DNA of 61,299 nt, taken from contig JALNZU010000021.1 in the NCBI GenBank assembly GCA_023229245.1, positions 1-61,299 on the forward strand. The letters run 5' to 3'. Below the pieces are notes generated by a model. That model searched no databases. It was not told the DNA's origin and saw only the letters and a program-made list of their open reading frames with translations. The stretch comes from Bacteroidales bacterium (lineage in GTDB: Bacteria > Bacteroidota > Bacteroidia > Bacteroidales > F082). This document shows, piece after piece, positions 44,134-51,736 of the stretch. Within the stretch, counting starts at the first letter, position 1. Each line of letters begins with the position of its first letter. The translations under genes and the position numbers were made by a program.

Positions 44134-45018
44134 ATGATCCCAGCCGGTTTACTTGTTTCTATTGAACAACAGCTTGAATTGTTTACAGGATATAAATCCA
44201 ATATCAGTTCAACCCAAAGTCAGGGTGGAGGGTCTATCAATCATGCGGTGCGCTTAGAGTATGCGGGCACGGATTTTTTTCTGAAATGGAATTCTTCGTA
44301 TAAATTTCCGGGCATGTTTGAAGCCGAGATCCTAGGGTTAAATCTCTTACGCAAGACTGGTTCTATTCAAATCCCGAAAGTTATAGGTCAAGGAGATGAT
44401 ACCCGTCATTGTTATTTATTGATGGAATATATTCCGCAAGGACATCCCGATACTCGTTTCTGGAAACGCTTTGGCTACCAGTTGGCTTCGCTGCACCAAA
44501 ATACGGCAGCTTTTTTTGGGTTGGATCATGATAATTATATAGGATCCTTGCCACAGCAAAATAACGAGAGTAGTAACTGGCATGAGTTTTTTATTCAATT
44601 TCGTATTCAGCCTCAGCTTTCCATGGCTGTTGATAAGGCTTATCTCCACAAAAACGACATCCAATCTTTTCATAAGCTTTTTACTAAACTGCCTCATCTG
44701 ATACCTGCCGAAGCCCCGTGTTTGCTGCATGGCGATCTTTGGAGCGGTAATTTTTTATGCAGCTATAAGGCTCTGCCGGTTTTAATAGATCCAGCCGTGT
44801 ATTACGGCCATCGTGAAATGGATATTGCAATGACCCGGCTGTTTGGAGGTTTTCATCCCGATTTTTATTATGCTTATCATGAGGCCTTTCCGCTTGAGAA
44901 TGACTGGGAAAAACGGATCGATCTGTGTAACTTATATCCTTTGTTAGTTCATGTGAATTTGTTTGGAGGAGGATATGTTCAACAGCTACGATCTGTACTG
45001 CAAGCGTTTGTTGGCTGA
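44134..45018 (+). CDS. Fructosamine/ketosamine-3-kinase family protein
   Basis: The frame opens at 44041, but that start would overlap the divergent M64 gene. ATG at 44134 (MIPAGLLVSIEQQLELFTG) matches family N-termini and leaves about 80 bp for both promoters. The product is 294 residues. Landmarks are QGGGSINHAVRLEYAGTDFF, FLKWN, the catalytic loop CLLHGDLWSGNFLC and VLIDPAVYYGHREMDIAM. Members phosphorylate sugar amines on glycated proteins, which then fall apart (deglycation). It belongs to the YniA-like branch. Confidence 0.88.
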   Translation: MIPAGLLVSIEQQLELFTGYKSNISSTQSQGGGSINHAVRLEYAGTDFFLKWNSSYKFPGMFEAEILGLNLLRKTGSIQIPKVIGQGDDTRHCYLLMEYIPQGHPDTRFWKRFGYQLASLHQNTAAFFGLDHDNYIGSLPQQNNESSNWHEFFIQFRIQPQLSMAVDKAYLHKNDIQSFHKLFTKLPHLIPAEAPCLLHGDLWSGNFLCSYKALPVLIDPAVYYGHREMDIAMTRLFGGFHPDFYYAYHEAFPLENDWEKRIDLCNLYPLLVHVNLFGGGYVQQLRSVLQAFVG

Positions 45019-45076
45019 AATTTTTTACAGGGAATGGAATAAGGAGTCTCAAATCGGGTGTGTAATAAAAACAACG

Positions 45077-45084
45077 TATTTTTG
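45077..45084 (+). promoter_or_regulatory. Candidate -7 element of glnS
   Basis: TATTTTTG fits TAnnTTTG and lies 40 bp before the glnS start codon. Confidence 0.45.
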
Positions 45085-45124
45085 CAAGTTTCAAAATCAA
45101 GCATATTTAATTCTGTAACATCTT

Positions 45125-46825
45125 ATGTCATTGTTGAGTGATCTGCCTCGGGACGAGGAAAAACGTTCTCTTCATTTCATTGAACAGATTATCGAAGAGG
45201 ATAATTTAAGTAATAAACATCAGGGACGTGTGCACACTCGTTTTCCTCCTGAGCCTAACGGTTATCTGCATATTGGTCATGCCAAATCGATTTGTCTGAA
45301 TTTTGGTGTTGCTGAAAAATACGGCGGGAAATGCAATCTCCGTTTTGATGATACTAATCCCGAAAAGGAGGAAGAAGAGTATGTACAATCGATCATGGAG
45401 GATGTCAGATGGCTTGGATTCCAATGGGATAATGAACCTTATTATGCTTCTGATTATTTTCAACAGTTGTATGAATGGGCTGTTTTGCTGATAAAAAAAG
45501 GTGTTGCTTATGTGGACGACCAACCTCAGGAAATGATTAGCCAGCAGCGTGGTACTCCTACTCGTCCGGGTATTGAAAGCCCGTTTCGCACCAGAAGTAT
45601 AGAGGAGAACCTACACCTGTTTGAAGCTATGAAAAGGGGTGAGTTCCCAAATGGTAGTCGGGTGCTGCGGGCCAAAATAGATATGAGTTCGCCTAATATG
45701 CATATGCGCGATCCGGTGATGTATCGTATCTTACATGCCGAGCATCACCGTACGGGCAATATATGGAAAATATACCCTATGTATGATTTTGCCCATGGCC
45801 AGAGCGACTATATCGAAGGTATCACACATTCGTTATGCACACTTGAGTTTGAAGTACATCGCCCCTTATATGATTGGTTTTTAGATCAGATTATTGAAAC
45901 TGAATATCGTCCTCGTCAGATTGAATTTGCCCGTCTGAATCTAAGTTACACAGTGATGAGTAAGCGAAAATTACTTGAGTTGGTACAAAAAGGCATAGTC
46001 AAAGGCTGGGACGATCCGCGTATGCCTACTATAGCCGGGTTGCGCCGACGAGGTTATACACCTGCTTCAATACGCAACTTCTCCGATAGGATAGGTGTTG
46101 CCAAACGCGATAATGTGATTGATGTCGGACTGCTCGAGTTTGTTCTGAGAGAAGACTTGAATAAAACAACCAATAGAGTGATGGCTGTACTTAATCCTGT
46201 ACGATTAGTCATTACCAATTATCCTGAAGGACAAACCGAGTGGGTAGAATTGGAAAACAATCCTGAAGATACTGAAAGTGGGAGCAGGCATGTCCCATTT
46301 GGTCGTGAGTTGTATATAGAAAAGGATGACTTTATGATTGATCCTCCAAAAAAATATTTTCGCTTAGCCCCTGATCGGGAAGTCAGACTAAAAGGTGCAT
46401 ATGTGGTGAAAGCAGTCAGGTATGAATTAGATGACAAGGGTGAGCTGAGTACTATTTATGGTGTCTATGATCCAGAAACTAAGAGTGGTAGCGGTACTAA
46501 ACAACCCAAGGTGAAAGGTACCTTGCATTGGGTGGATGCTTCATCAGCAGTGGATGCAGAAGTCCGGCTGTATGACCGTTTGTTTATGGACGAAGACCCA
46601 GCCGGACATAAAGATCGTGACGCACTCGACTTCTTAAACCCTGATTCATTAGTGATACTTAAGAACTGTAAAGTAGAGCCCTCACTTGCTCAAGCCCAAA
46701 TAGGTGATACGTTTCAATTTCAACGTATTGGATATTTTTGTGTGGATACCGAAAGCCAAAAAGACGCATTAGTGTTTAACAGAACAGTACCACTCAGAGA
46801 TAACTGGGCAAAACTTAACAAATAA
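45125..46825 (+). CDS. glnS: Glutaminyl-tRNA synthetase
   Basis: The product is 566 residues, the usual length. The class I HIGH motif is in PPEPNGYLHIGHAKSICLNF, the KMSKS-type motif is VMSKRKLLEL, and the beta-barrel anticodon-binding domains follow (ELENNPEDTESGSRHVPFGR). It charges tRNA-Gln directly, so this organism does not depend wholly on transamidation. The tRNA-Gln(CUG) gene lies 54 bp downstream with its own -7 element. Confidence 0.96.
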   Translation: MSLLSDLPRDEEKRSLHFIEQIIEEDNLSNKHQGRVHTRFPPEPNGYLHIGHAKSICLNFGVAEKYGGKCNLRFDDTNPEKEEEEYVQSIMEDVRWLGFQWDNEPYYASDYFQQLYEWAVLLIKKGVAYVDDQPQEMISQQRGTPTRPGIESPFRTRSIEENLHLFEAMKRGEFPNGSRVLRAKIDMSSPNMHMRDPVMYRILHAEHHRTGNIWKIYPMYDFAHGQSDYIEGITHSLCTLEFEVHRPLYDWFLDQIIETEYRPRQIEFARLNLSYTVMSKRKLLELVQKGIVKGWDDPRMPTIAGLRRRGYTPASIRNFSDRIGVAKRDNVIDVGLLEFVLREDLNKTTNRVMAVLNPVRLVITNYPEGQTEWVELENNPEDTESGSRHVPFGRELYIEKDDFMIDPPKKYFRLAPDREVRLKGAYVVKAVRYELDDKGELSTIYGVYDPETKSGSGTKQPKVKGTLHWVDASSAVDAEVRLYDRLFMDEDPAGHKDRDALDFLNPDSLVILKNCKVEPSLAQAQIGDTFQFQRIGYFCVDTESQKDALVFNRTVPLRDNWAKLNK

Positions 46826-46863
46826 ATCTAAATAAGGCGAAGGTCTTCATATGAATCATTTTG

Positions 46864-46871
46864 TATTTTTG
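46864..46871 (+). promoter_or_regulatory. -7 element of tRNA-Gln
   Basis: TATTTTTG matches the TAnnTTTG consensus and ends 8 bp before the mature tRNA 5' end, the expected spacing for a start at or near the tRNA. Confidence 0.6.
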
Positions 46872-46879
46872 CAGCCTGC

Positions 46880-46952
46880 TGCCCGATGGTGTAATTGGCA
46901 ACACGTCTGACTCTGGATCAGAAAAGTCCAGGTTCGAACCCTGGTCGGGCAA
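46880..46952 (+). tRNA. tRNA-Gln, anticodon CUG
   Basis: A cloverleaf can be drawn by eye: acceptor TGCCCGA/TCGGGCA, T-arm CCAGG-TTCGAAC-CCTGG, and anticodon stem TCTGA/TCAGA with loop CTCTGGA, giving anticodon CTG. The discriminator base is A, and CCA is not encoded. It follows the cognate synthetase gene and is closed by a strong terminator. Confidence 0.95.
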
Positions 46953-46961
46953 CACCAATTC

Positions 46962-46990
46962 AAAGCACCTGAATTTTATCCAGGTGCTTT
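46962..46990 (+). terminator. Intrinsic terminator of tRNA-Gln
   Basis: AAAGCACCTG and CAGGTGCTTT form a perfect 10-bp stem with a 9-nt loop, followed by TTGTTTTG. Confidence 0.88.
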
Positions 46991-47130
46991 TTGTTTTGTA
47001 CAGCAGCCGACTTACTAACGAACTATCAAAGTAAGCCCCAAAACCATATCAAACAAGTTCGTAGCAATCCCATTTTTTTTTAAAGATATGCGCTATTTAT
47101 CAAAAAAAATCATTAGTGTGTAATAATCTA

Positions 47131-47148
47131 TTGTGAAAAAGTTAACAA
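47131..47148. promoter_or_regulatory. Distal Rex-type operator
   Basis: TTGTGAAAAAGTTAACAA matches TTGTKAA-N4-TTMACAA at all positions. It lies about 280 bp upstream of the hydrogenase operon and about 245 bp before the proximal operator. Confidence 0.65.
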
Positions 47149-47392
47149 ATAGATTAATAGATATAAGTATACCAGGAAGTTGCATAGAAATAATTTTATC
47201 AGCTTTTCTACACTGATTGAAGTTGTAATTTAGAAACAATATAAACAGTGTCCTTCTGCTAATTCAGTTGTAATATATTGACATTAAGCCATATAAAACC
47301 ATTGTAAGCTTGTTTTACCTCTAAACGGGCTGCTATTGCATATCTCAAAATATGTGTAACTTAGTATAAAGACTATAAGTTCATATACATAA

Positions 47393-47410
47393 TTGTTAAC
47401 AAATTAACAA
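47393..47410. promoter_or_regulatory. Proximal Rex-type operator of the hydrogenase operon
   Basis: TTGTTAACAAATTAACAA is a perfect TTGTTAA-N4-TTAACAA palindrome. It ends 14 bp before the start codon of the NuoE-like gene, next to the ribosome-binding site AAAGGGA. Binding there would block the leader. Confidence 0.8.
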
Positions 47411-47424
47411 AGGGACATAAGATT

Positions 47425-47922
47425 ATGGAAAAAACAGTTTTAGAAGAGATTATTTACCGTCAGGGAGCTCAACGGGATCGTTTGTTGCCAATATTGCAGG
47501 ATGTGGTTGAGCAACAGAACTTTCTTACTGAAGGCGATATGCTGCACATTGCAAATCTGCTTCAGATGTCGGCTGCTGAGGTATATGGCACAGCAAGCTT
47601 TTACAGTTTCTTGCCATTGAACAGGAAAGGAAAATATATGATACGACTGTGTAAGTCGATCATTGCTAAAATGAAAGGCAGCGACCAGGTTCTGGCTGCT
47701 ATTACCGATCAGTTGGGTATCAAACCTGGTGAGACCACTGCCGATGGTGTTTTCAGTCTTGAACTTGTAAATGATATTGGCTGGAGCGACCGCGAACCTG
47801 CTATGCTGATCAACGACAAGGTATTTACCGACCTTGATCCGGTGAAAGTGACGCATATACTGACTAACTATCTCAAACAAGCATCCACACAGGCTTTTGT
47901 AACTAATCTTTCAACAAATTGA
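47425..47922 (+). CDS. NuoE/HydC-like subunit lacking [2Fe-2S] ligands
   Basis: The product is 165 residues, a normal length for NuoE/HydC. The helical N-terminus (LLPILQDVVEQQNFLTEGDM) and AAEVYGTASFYSFLPLNRKG are conserved. The four cluster ligands are not. The first site reads RLCKSIIAKMKG, with Cys at the first position but Ala where the second Cys is expected. The second site reads NDIGWSDREPAM, where CxxxC should occur but Asp and Ser are found. Three of four ligands are missing, so a [2Fe-2S] cluster is unlikely. It is co-encoded with the NuoF-like and hydrogenase genes (1-bp gap) and probably has a structural role, or routes NADH electrons differently. Confidence 0.88.
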   Translation: MEKTVLEEIIYRQGAQRDRLLPILQDVVEQQNFLTEGDMLHIANLLQMSAAEVYGTASFYSFLPLNRKGKYMIRLCKSIIAKMKGSDQVLAAITDQLGIKPGETTADGVFSLELVNDIGWSDREPAMLINDKVFTDLDPVKVTHILTNYLKQASTQAFVTNLSTN

Positions 47923-47923
47923 T

Positions 47924-49099
47924 ATGGAAACAATGACGAACACAAGCACAGTACGTAAGACAGATTTGATTTTTGGTCGTAGTCTGGATACACTGACCTT
48001 ATTGCGTAACGCCATGCAGCGCGATAAGGATGGATTGATACAAGAACTGATCGATTCAGGTTTGCGTGGAAGGGGTGGAGCTGGATTCCCTACCGGCCTG
48101 AAATGGAAATTTGCTAAAGGAGCACCCGGCAATGAGAAATATATTATTTGTAATGCAGATGAAGGTGAACCGGGTACATTTAAAGATAGGGTGATCCTTG
48201 AAAAAGCTGCTGATAAAGTTTTTGCCGGAATGGGATTATGTGGCTGGTTGACAGGTGCCACCAAAGGATTTATTTATCTGCGTAATGAATACATATGGAT
48301 GCGCAATCATATATTGGCTCAGATGAATGATATGAATGAGGCATTCCGGCAGATGAAGCTTGATTTTAGCATCGGACTGAAAATGGGTAGTGGTGCGTAT
48401 GTGTGCGGAGAAGAAACGGCATTGATAGAATCAATGGAGAGTAAACGTGGTGAGCCACGCAACAAACCACCTTTTCCGGCTATAGCAGGATATGAGGATA
48501 AACCTACGGTTGTAAATAATGTAGAGACATGGGTTTATGCACTGTTGATCAGCTACATCGGTGCGGATGTTTTTGCGGCCTATGGTACAGAACAATCTAC
48601 AGGGAGCAAACTATTCTCGGTTTCGGGTGATACACCCAAGCCTGGAGTGTATGAATTGGAAATGGGTATGAAGCTGTCAGATTTTGTGGCCGAGTTTGGC
48701 GATGGCGATACCAAAGCAGTACAGGTTGGCGGAGCATCGGGTTTCTGTGTGCCCAGACGAAAATTCGATCAGGTGATCATTGGTTTTGAAGGCATACCCA
48801 CAGGAGGATCAATGATGTTGTTCAACAGCCACCGCTCCATGTATCATGTGTTACATAATTTTTTAGAGTTTTTTATGGAAGAATCCTGTGGGCAATGCAC
48901 GCCGTGCAGGGTAGGTTGTCAACAACTGTTGTTGGGAATTGAAGCTGTAAAATCAAAAACAAAACCAGCTCAATATTTGGATACTTTGATGGAGTTTACC
49001 GAAACTATGCGCCTGGCATCCAAATGTGGACTTGGTCAATCGGTTGGTAATGCGTTCAATTCCATAGTTAATGAGTTTTATGAAGAAATGATCTACTAA
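47924..49099 (+). CDS. NuoF/HydB-like NADH-binding subunit, short form
   Basis: The product is 391 residues. FMN/NADH-binding motifs are GLRGRGGAGFPTGLKW, NADEGEPGTFKDR and GSGAYVCGEETALIESMES. The [4Fe-4S] ligands are ESCGQCTPCRVGC and a later SKCGLGQS. Bifurcating HydB proteins usually add an N-terminal thioredoxin-like [2Fe-2S] domain and a C-terminal two-cluster ferredoxin; both are absent here. The operon order (E, F, hydrogenase) and the 12-bp gap to hydA point to an NADH-linked complex in the cytoplasm. Confidence 0.92.
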   Translation: METMTNTSTVRKTDLIFGRSLDTLTLLRNAMQRDKDGLIQELIDSGLRGRGGAGFPTGLKWKFAKGAPGNEKYIICNADEGEPGTFKDRVILEKAADKVFAGMGLCGWLTGATKGFIYLRNEYIWMRNHILAQMNDMNEAFRQMKLDFSIGLKMGSGAYVCGEETALIESMESKRGEPRNKPPFPAIAGYEDKPTVVNNVETWVYALLISYIGADVFAAYGTEQSTGSKLFSVSGDTPKPGVYELEMGMKLSDFVAEFGDGDTKAVQVGGASGFCVPRRKFDQVIIGFEGIPTGGSMMLFNSHRSMYHVLHNFLEFFMEESCGQCTPCRVGCQQLLLGIEAVKSKTKPAQYLDTLMEFTETMRLASKCGLGQSVGNAFNSIVNEFYEEMIY

Positions 49100-49111
49100 A
49101 ATCCTGATAAA

Positions 49112-50902
49112 ATGAAAACAGTCCGTTTAACTATTGATAAAAAAGTTGTAGAGGTTCAAGCCGGGAAGACCATCTTAGATGCAGCCCGTATTGCTGGTAT
49201 TCATATACCCACTTTATGCCATCATCCCGATTTGTGTGTCGCTGGCAATTGCAGGGTTTGTGTGGTAGAACAAGTTGGGGTACGAACTTTACAGGCTTCA
49301 TGTGCCGTACCAGTTGCTGATGGGATGGAGATCATTACCAACAGTGCTAAAGTACAACAGGCCCGCCGTCATATATTAGAGCTATTGCTTTCGGAACATC
49401 GATCCGATTGTGTGAATTGTTATAAAAATAATCATTGTGAGCTGCAGGACCTGGCAGCCAAGTACATCTTCACACCGGTAACCCTGATTCCTTTGCCCGC
49501 CCTACAGCATTATACTATTGATTCCTCTTCCCCATCCATCATCAAAGATGACAGCAAATGCATTCGTTGCCAGCGTTGTGTGCGCACATGCACTCAGCTA
49601 CAACATGTAACAGCTCTCACTGTGTCGCATAAAGGACATGAGCAAAAAATATCCACTTTTATGGATAAGCTGCTCAATGATGTGGTATGTACTAATTGTG
49701 GACAATGTGTAAACCGCTGCCCTACCGGCGCATTGACTGAACGAAATTACATACAGGAGGTATGGGATGCGCTGCTGGATCCTAACACGCATGTAGTAGT
49801 ACAAACGGCACCTGCTGTGCGGGTAGCCTTAGGTGAAGAATTAGGTTTTGATGTAGGCGAACGGGTAACCGGTAAAATGGTCTCAGCATTGAAAACATTA
49901 GGGTTTGATTCTGTTTTGGACACTGATTTTACAGCTGATCTGACCATTATGGAAGAAGGCACCGAATTATTGACACGACTTAAAGCCGTACTTACCGAAA
50001 AAGCTGATGCCGGTACTCTGCTTCCAATGACAACCTCCTGCTCACCTGGATGGATCAAATTTATTGAACATAAGTTCCCCGACTATCTGACCAACGTCTC
50101 AAGCTGCAAATCTCCTCAACAGATGTTCGGTGCATTGGCTAAAACCTATTATGCCCGAAAACGAAAACTAAATCCGGCCAAAATAGTCTCGGTATCTATC
50201 ATGCCTTGTACCGCAAAGAAGTATGAAGCCGACCGTCCCGAGATGCGTTCGAGCGGGTTCAAAGATGTGGATTATGTTCTTACAACAAGGGAGTTAGCCA
50301 GAATGATTAAAATGGCGGGTATTGATTTTATGTCCTTACCTGATCAGGAACACGACAGCTTGATGGGTGAGAGCAGTGGAGCAGCAGTAATATTCGGAGC
50401 TACAGGTGGTGTGATGGAAGCAGCATTGCGCACCGCCTATGAATTAGTTACCGGAAGGGAAGTGCCTTTTGCCAATTTGGATATCAAACCGGTACGTGGG
50501 ATGGAAGGTGTACGCGAAGCTAATATCACTATTGAAGGATGTCTGCCAGAATGGTCGTTCTTGGAAGGAGTAGAGTTGAAATTAGCTGTGGCTCATGGGT
50601 TGACCAATGCGTGGGAAGTAATGCAAGCTGTGAAACAAGGCAAGGCAGAGTTTCATTTTATCGAAGTAATGGCATGCCCGGGCGGATGCCTTGGAGGTGG
50701 TGGACAACCCATACCCACTAATTCAGAGATACGGCTTAAAAGGGCACAAGCTATCTATGAAGAAGATGCAGGCAAACATATCCGTAAATCACATGAAAAT
50801 CCAGAGGTGTTAGCTTTATACAAGGATTTCTTAGAAGCCCCGATGAGCCATAAGTCACATGAATTGCTACATACCTATTATATAGAACGACACTGTAACT
50901 AA
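49112..50902 (+). CDS. hydA: [FeFe]-hydrogenase catalytic subunit, group A NAD-linked type
   Basis: The product is 596 residues. In order it shows an N-terminal [2Fe-2S] domain (LCHHPDLCVAGNCRVC), a His-ligated [4Fe-4S] site (SEHRSDCVNCYKNNHC), a 2[4Fe-4S] ferredoxin (CIRCQRCVRTC, CTNCGQCVNRCP), and the H-cluster domain. The H-cluster motifs are L1 TSCSPGWIKFIE, L2 MPCTAKKYEADRPE and L3 MACPGGCLGGGGQP. It reduces protons or oxidises H2 in the cytoplasm, with NADH as partner through the two preceding genes. Maturation genes hydE, hydF and hydG are not in the window. Two Rex-type operators lie upstream of the operon. Confidence 0.96.
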   Translation: MKTVRLTIDKKVVEVQAGKTILDAARIAGIHIPTLCHHPDLCVAGNCRVCVVEQVGVRTLQASCAVPVADGMEIITNSAKVQQARRHILELLLSEHRSDCVNCYKNNHCELQDLAAKYIFTPVTLIPLPALQHYTIDSSSPSIIKDDSKCIRCQRCVRTCTQLQHVTALTVSHKGHEQKISTFMDKLLNDVVCTNCGQCVNRCPTGALTERNYIQEVWDALLDPNTHVVVQTAPAVRVALGEELGFDVGERVTGKMVSALKTLGFDSVLDTDFTADLTIMEEGTELLTRLKAVLTEKADAGTLLPMTTSCSPGWIKFIEHKFPDYLTNVSSCKSPQQMFGALAKTYYARKRKLNPAKIVSVSIMPCTAKKYEADRPEMRSSGFKDVDYVLTTRELARMIKMAGIDFMSLPDQEHDSLMGESSGAAVIFGATGGVMEAALRTAYELVTGREVPFANLDIKPVRGMEGVREANITIEGCLPEWSFLEGVELKLAVAHGLTNAWEVMQAVKQGKAEFHFIEVMACPGGCLGGGGQPIPTNSEIRLKRAQAIYEEDAGKHIRKSHENPEVLALYKDFLEAPMSHKSHELLHTYYIERHCN

Positions 50903-50912
50903 CATAGAAAAC

Positions 50913-50953
50913 AAGCAGGATTGCGGATGATTATATCTCAGGCAATCCTGCTT
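50913..50953 (+). terminator. Intrinsic terminator of the hydrogenase operon
   Basis: AAGCAGGATTGC and GCAATCCTGCTT form a perfect 12-bp stem with a 17-nt loop; ATCAGCTTTTTATC follows. It separates hydA from rex. Confidence 0.82.
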
Positions 50954-50987
50954 ATCAGCTTTTTATCTTTCTCATATTGGCCGAAAT

Positions 50988-51013
50988 AATGTAATTTCGC
51001 TTGGAATTACATT
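50988..51013. promoter_or_regulatory. Inverted repeat in the rex leader
   Basis: AATGTAATT and AATTACATT form perfect 9-bp arms with an 8-nt spacer. They overlap a -7-like TAATTTCG and reach to within five bases of the rex ATG at 51018. It may be an operator or a hairpin that limits rex translation. Confidence 0.45.
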
Positions 51014-51653
51014 GGCTATGCACATCATTGAAGAATTATCGGAAAAAGTAGTTGAGCGGCTGAGCCAATACAGACAACATCTGCTCAAATATCGGTATAC
51101 GGTCAGCCCATATATCAATTCATCAGCTTTGTCACGTTTGACAGGAGCTACACAGGAGTCGGTACGACGTGATATGATGCTCATCGGATGTCAGGCACCT
51201 AATCTGAGGATGGGATATCCGGTAGATGAGGTAATAAAACATATCAATTCAGTACTCAACCCTTTCGACAAATGCCGAATGGCATTGGTTGGAAATAATG
51301 ATGCGTTTGTAGAGATATTGTTGAATGAATATGAAAATGAAATGATTAATTTAGTGGCTGTTTTCGACTTCGACACACCCGATGAACACAAGAAAACAGA
51401 TGATATCAGTCGTTTTCGTTTCGATGTACTATATCAGTCTACTGTTGCTTTGAACATCAAGCTAGCTATATTAAATGTGCCGGGGAATTATACACTGCAA
51501 ACAGCTCAAATCTTGCAACAAGCCGGTGTGCGCGGTATTATCAATCTGAGCAATATAAATATTGATCTACCGGGAATGTATATTGAAAACATTAATCTGA
51601 TCACAGCTGTTGAAAAAGCAACATTTTTTATGAAATGGCGGCAGTATGTGTGA
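51012..51653 (+). CDS. rex: Rex-family redox-sensing repressor, atypical nucleotide motif
   Basis: The product is about 211-213 residues. TTG at 51012 or, more likely, ATG at 51018 is the start. The winged helix is clear (SSALSRLTGATQESVRRDMM, then LRMGYPVDEVIKHINSVL), matching Rex. The second half has Rex-like LVAVFDFD, KLAILNVP, GVRGIINLSNINIDLPGMYI and the domain-swapped C-terminal helix. Where Rex proteins carry the Gly-rich NAD(H) loop (VGxGxLG), this one reads LVGNNDAFVEIL, so nucleotide sensing may differ. It follows the hydrogenase operon whose operators it should bind. Orthology is good; ligand response is uncertain. Confidence 0.88.
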   Translation: MAMHIIEELSEKVVERLSQYRQHLLKYRYTVSPYINSSALSRLTGATQESVRRDMMLIGCQAPNLRMGYPVDEVIKHINSVLNPFDKCRMALVGNNDAFVEILLNEYENEMINLVAVFDFDTPDEHKKTDDISRFRFDVLYQSTVALNIKLAILNVPGNYTLQTAQILQQAGVRGIINLSNINIDLPGMYIENINLITAVEKATFFMKWRQYV

Positions 51654-51736
51654 GTTATGATGCTGTTTCAGGCTTTTTCAATCCGTAAACTCGAATACAA
51701 ACTGTCGACTGTTGTCTGTCTAATAAAAGAAACTGT

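Noticed and set aside
47440..47880. 146-codon frame antisense to the NuoE-like gene
   Set aside because: Shadow of a well-supported gene; no signal or domain of its own.
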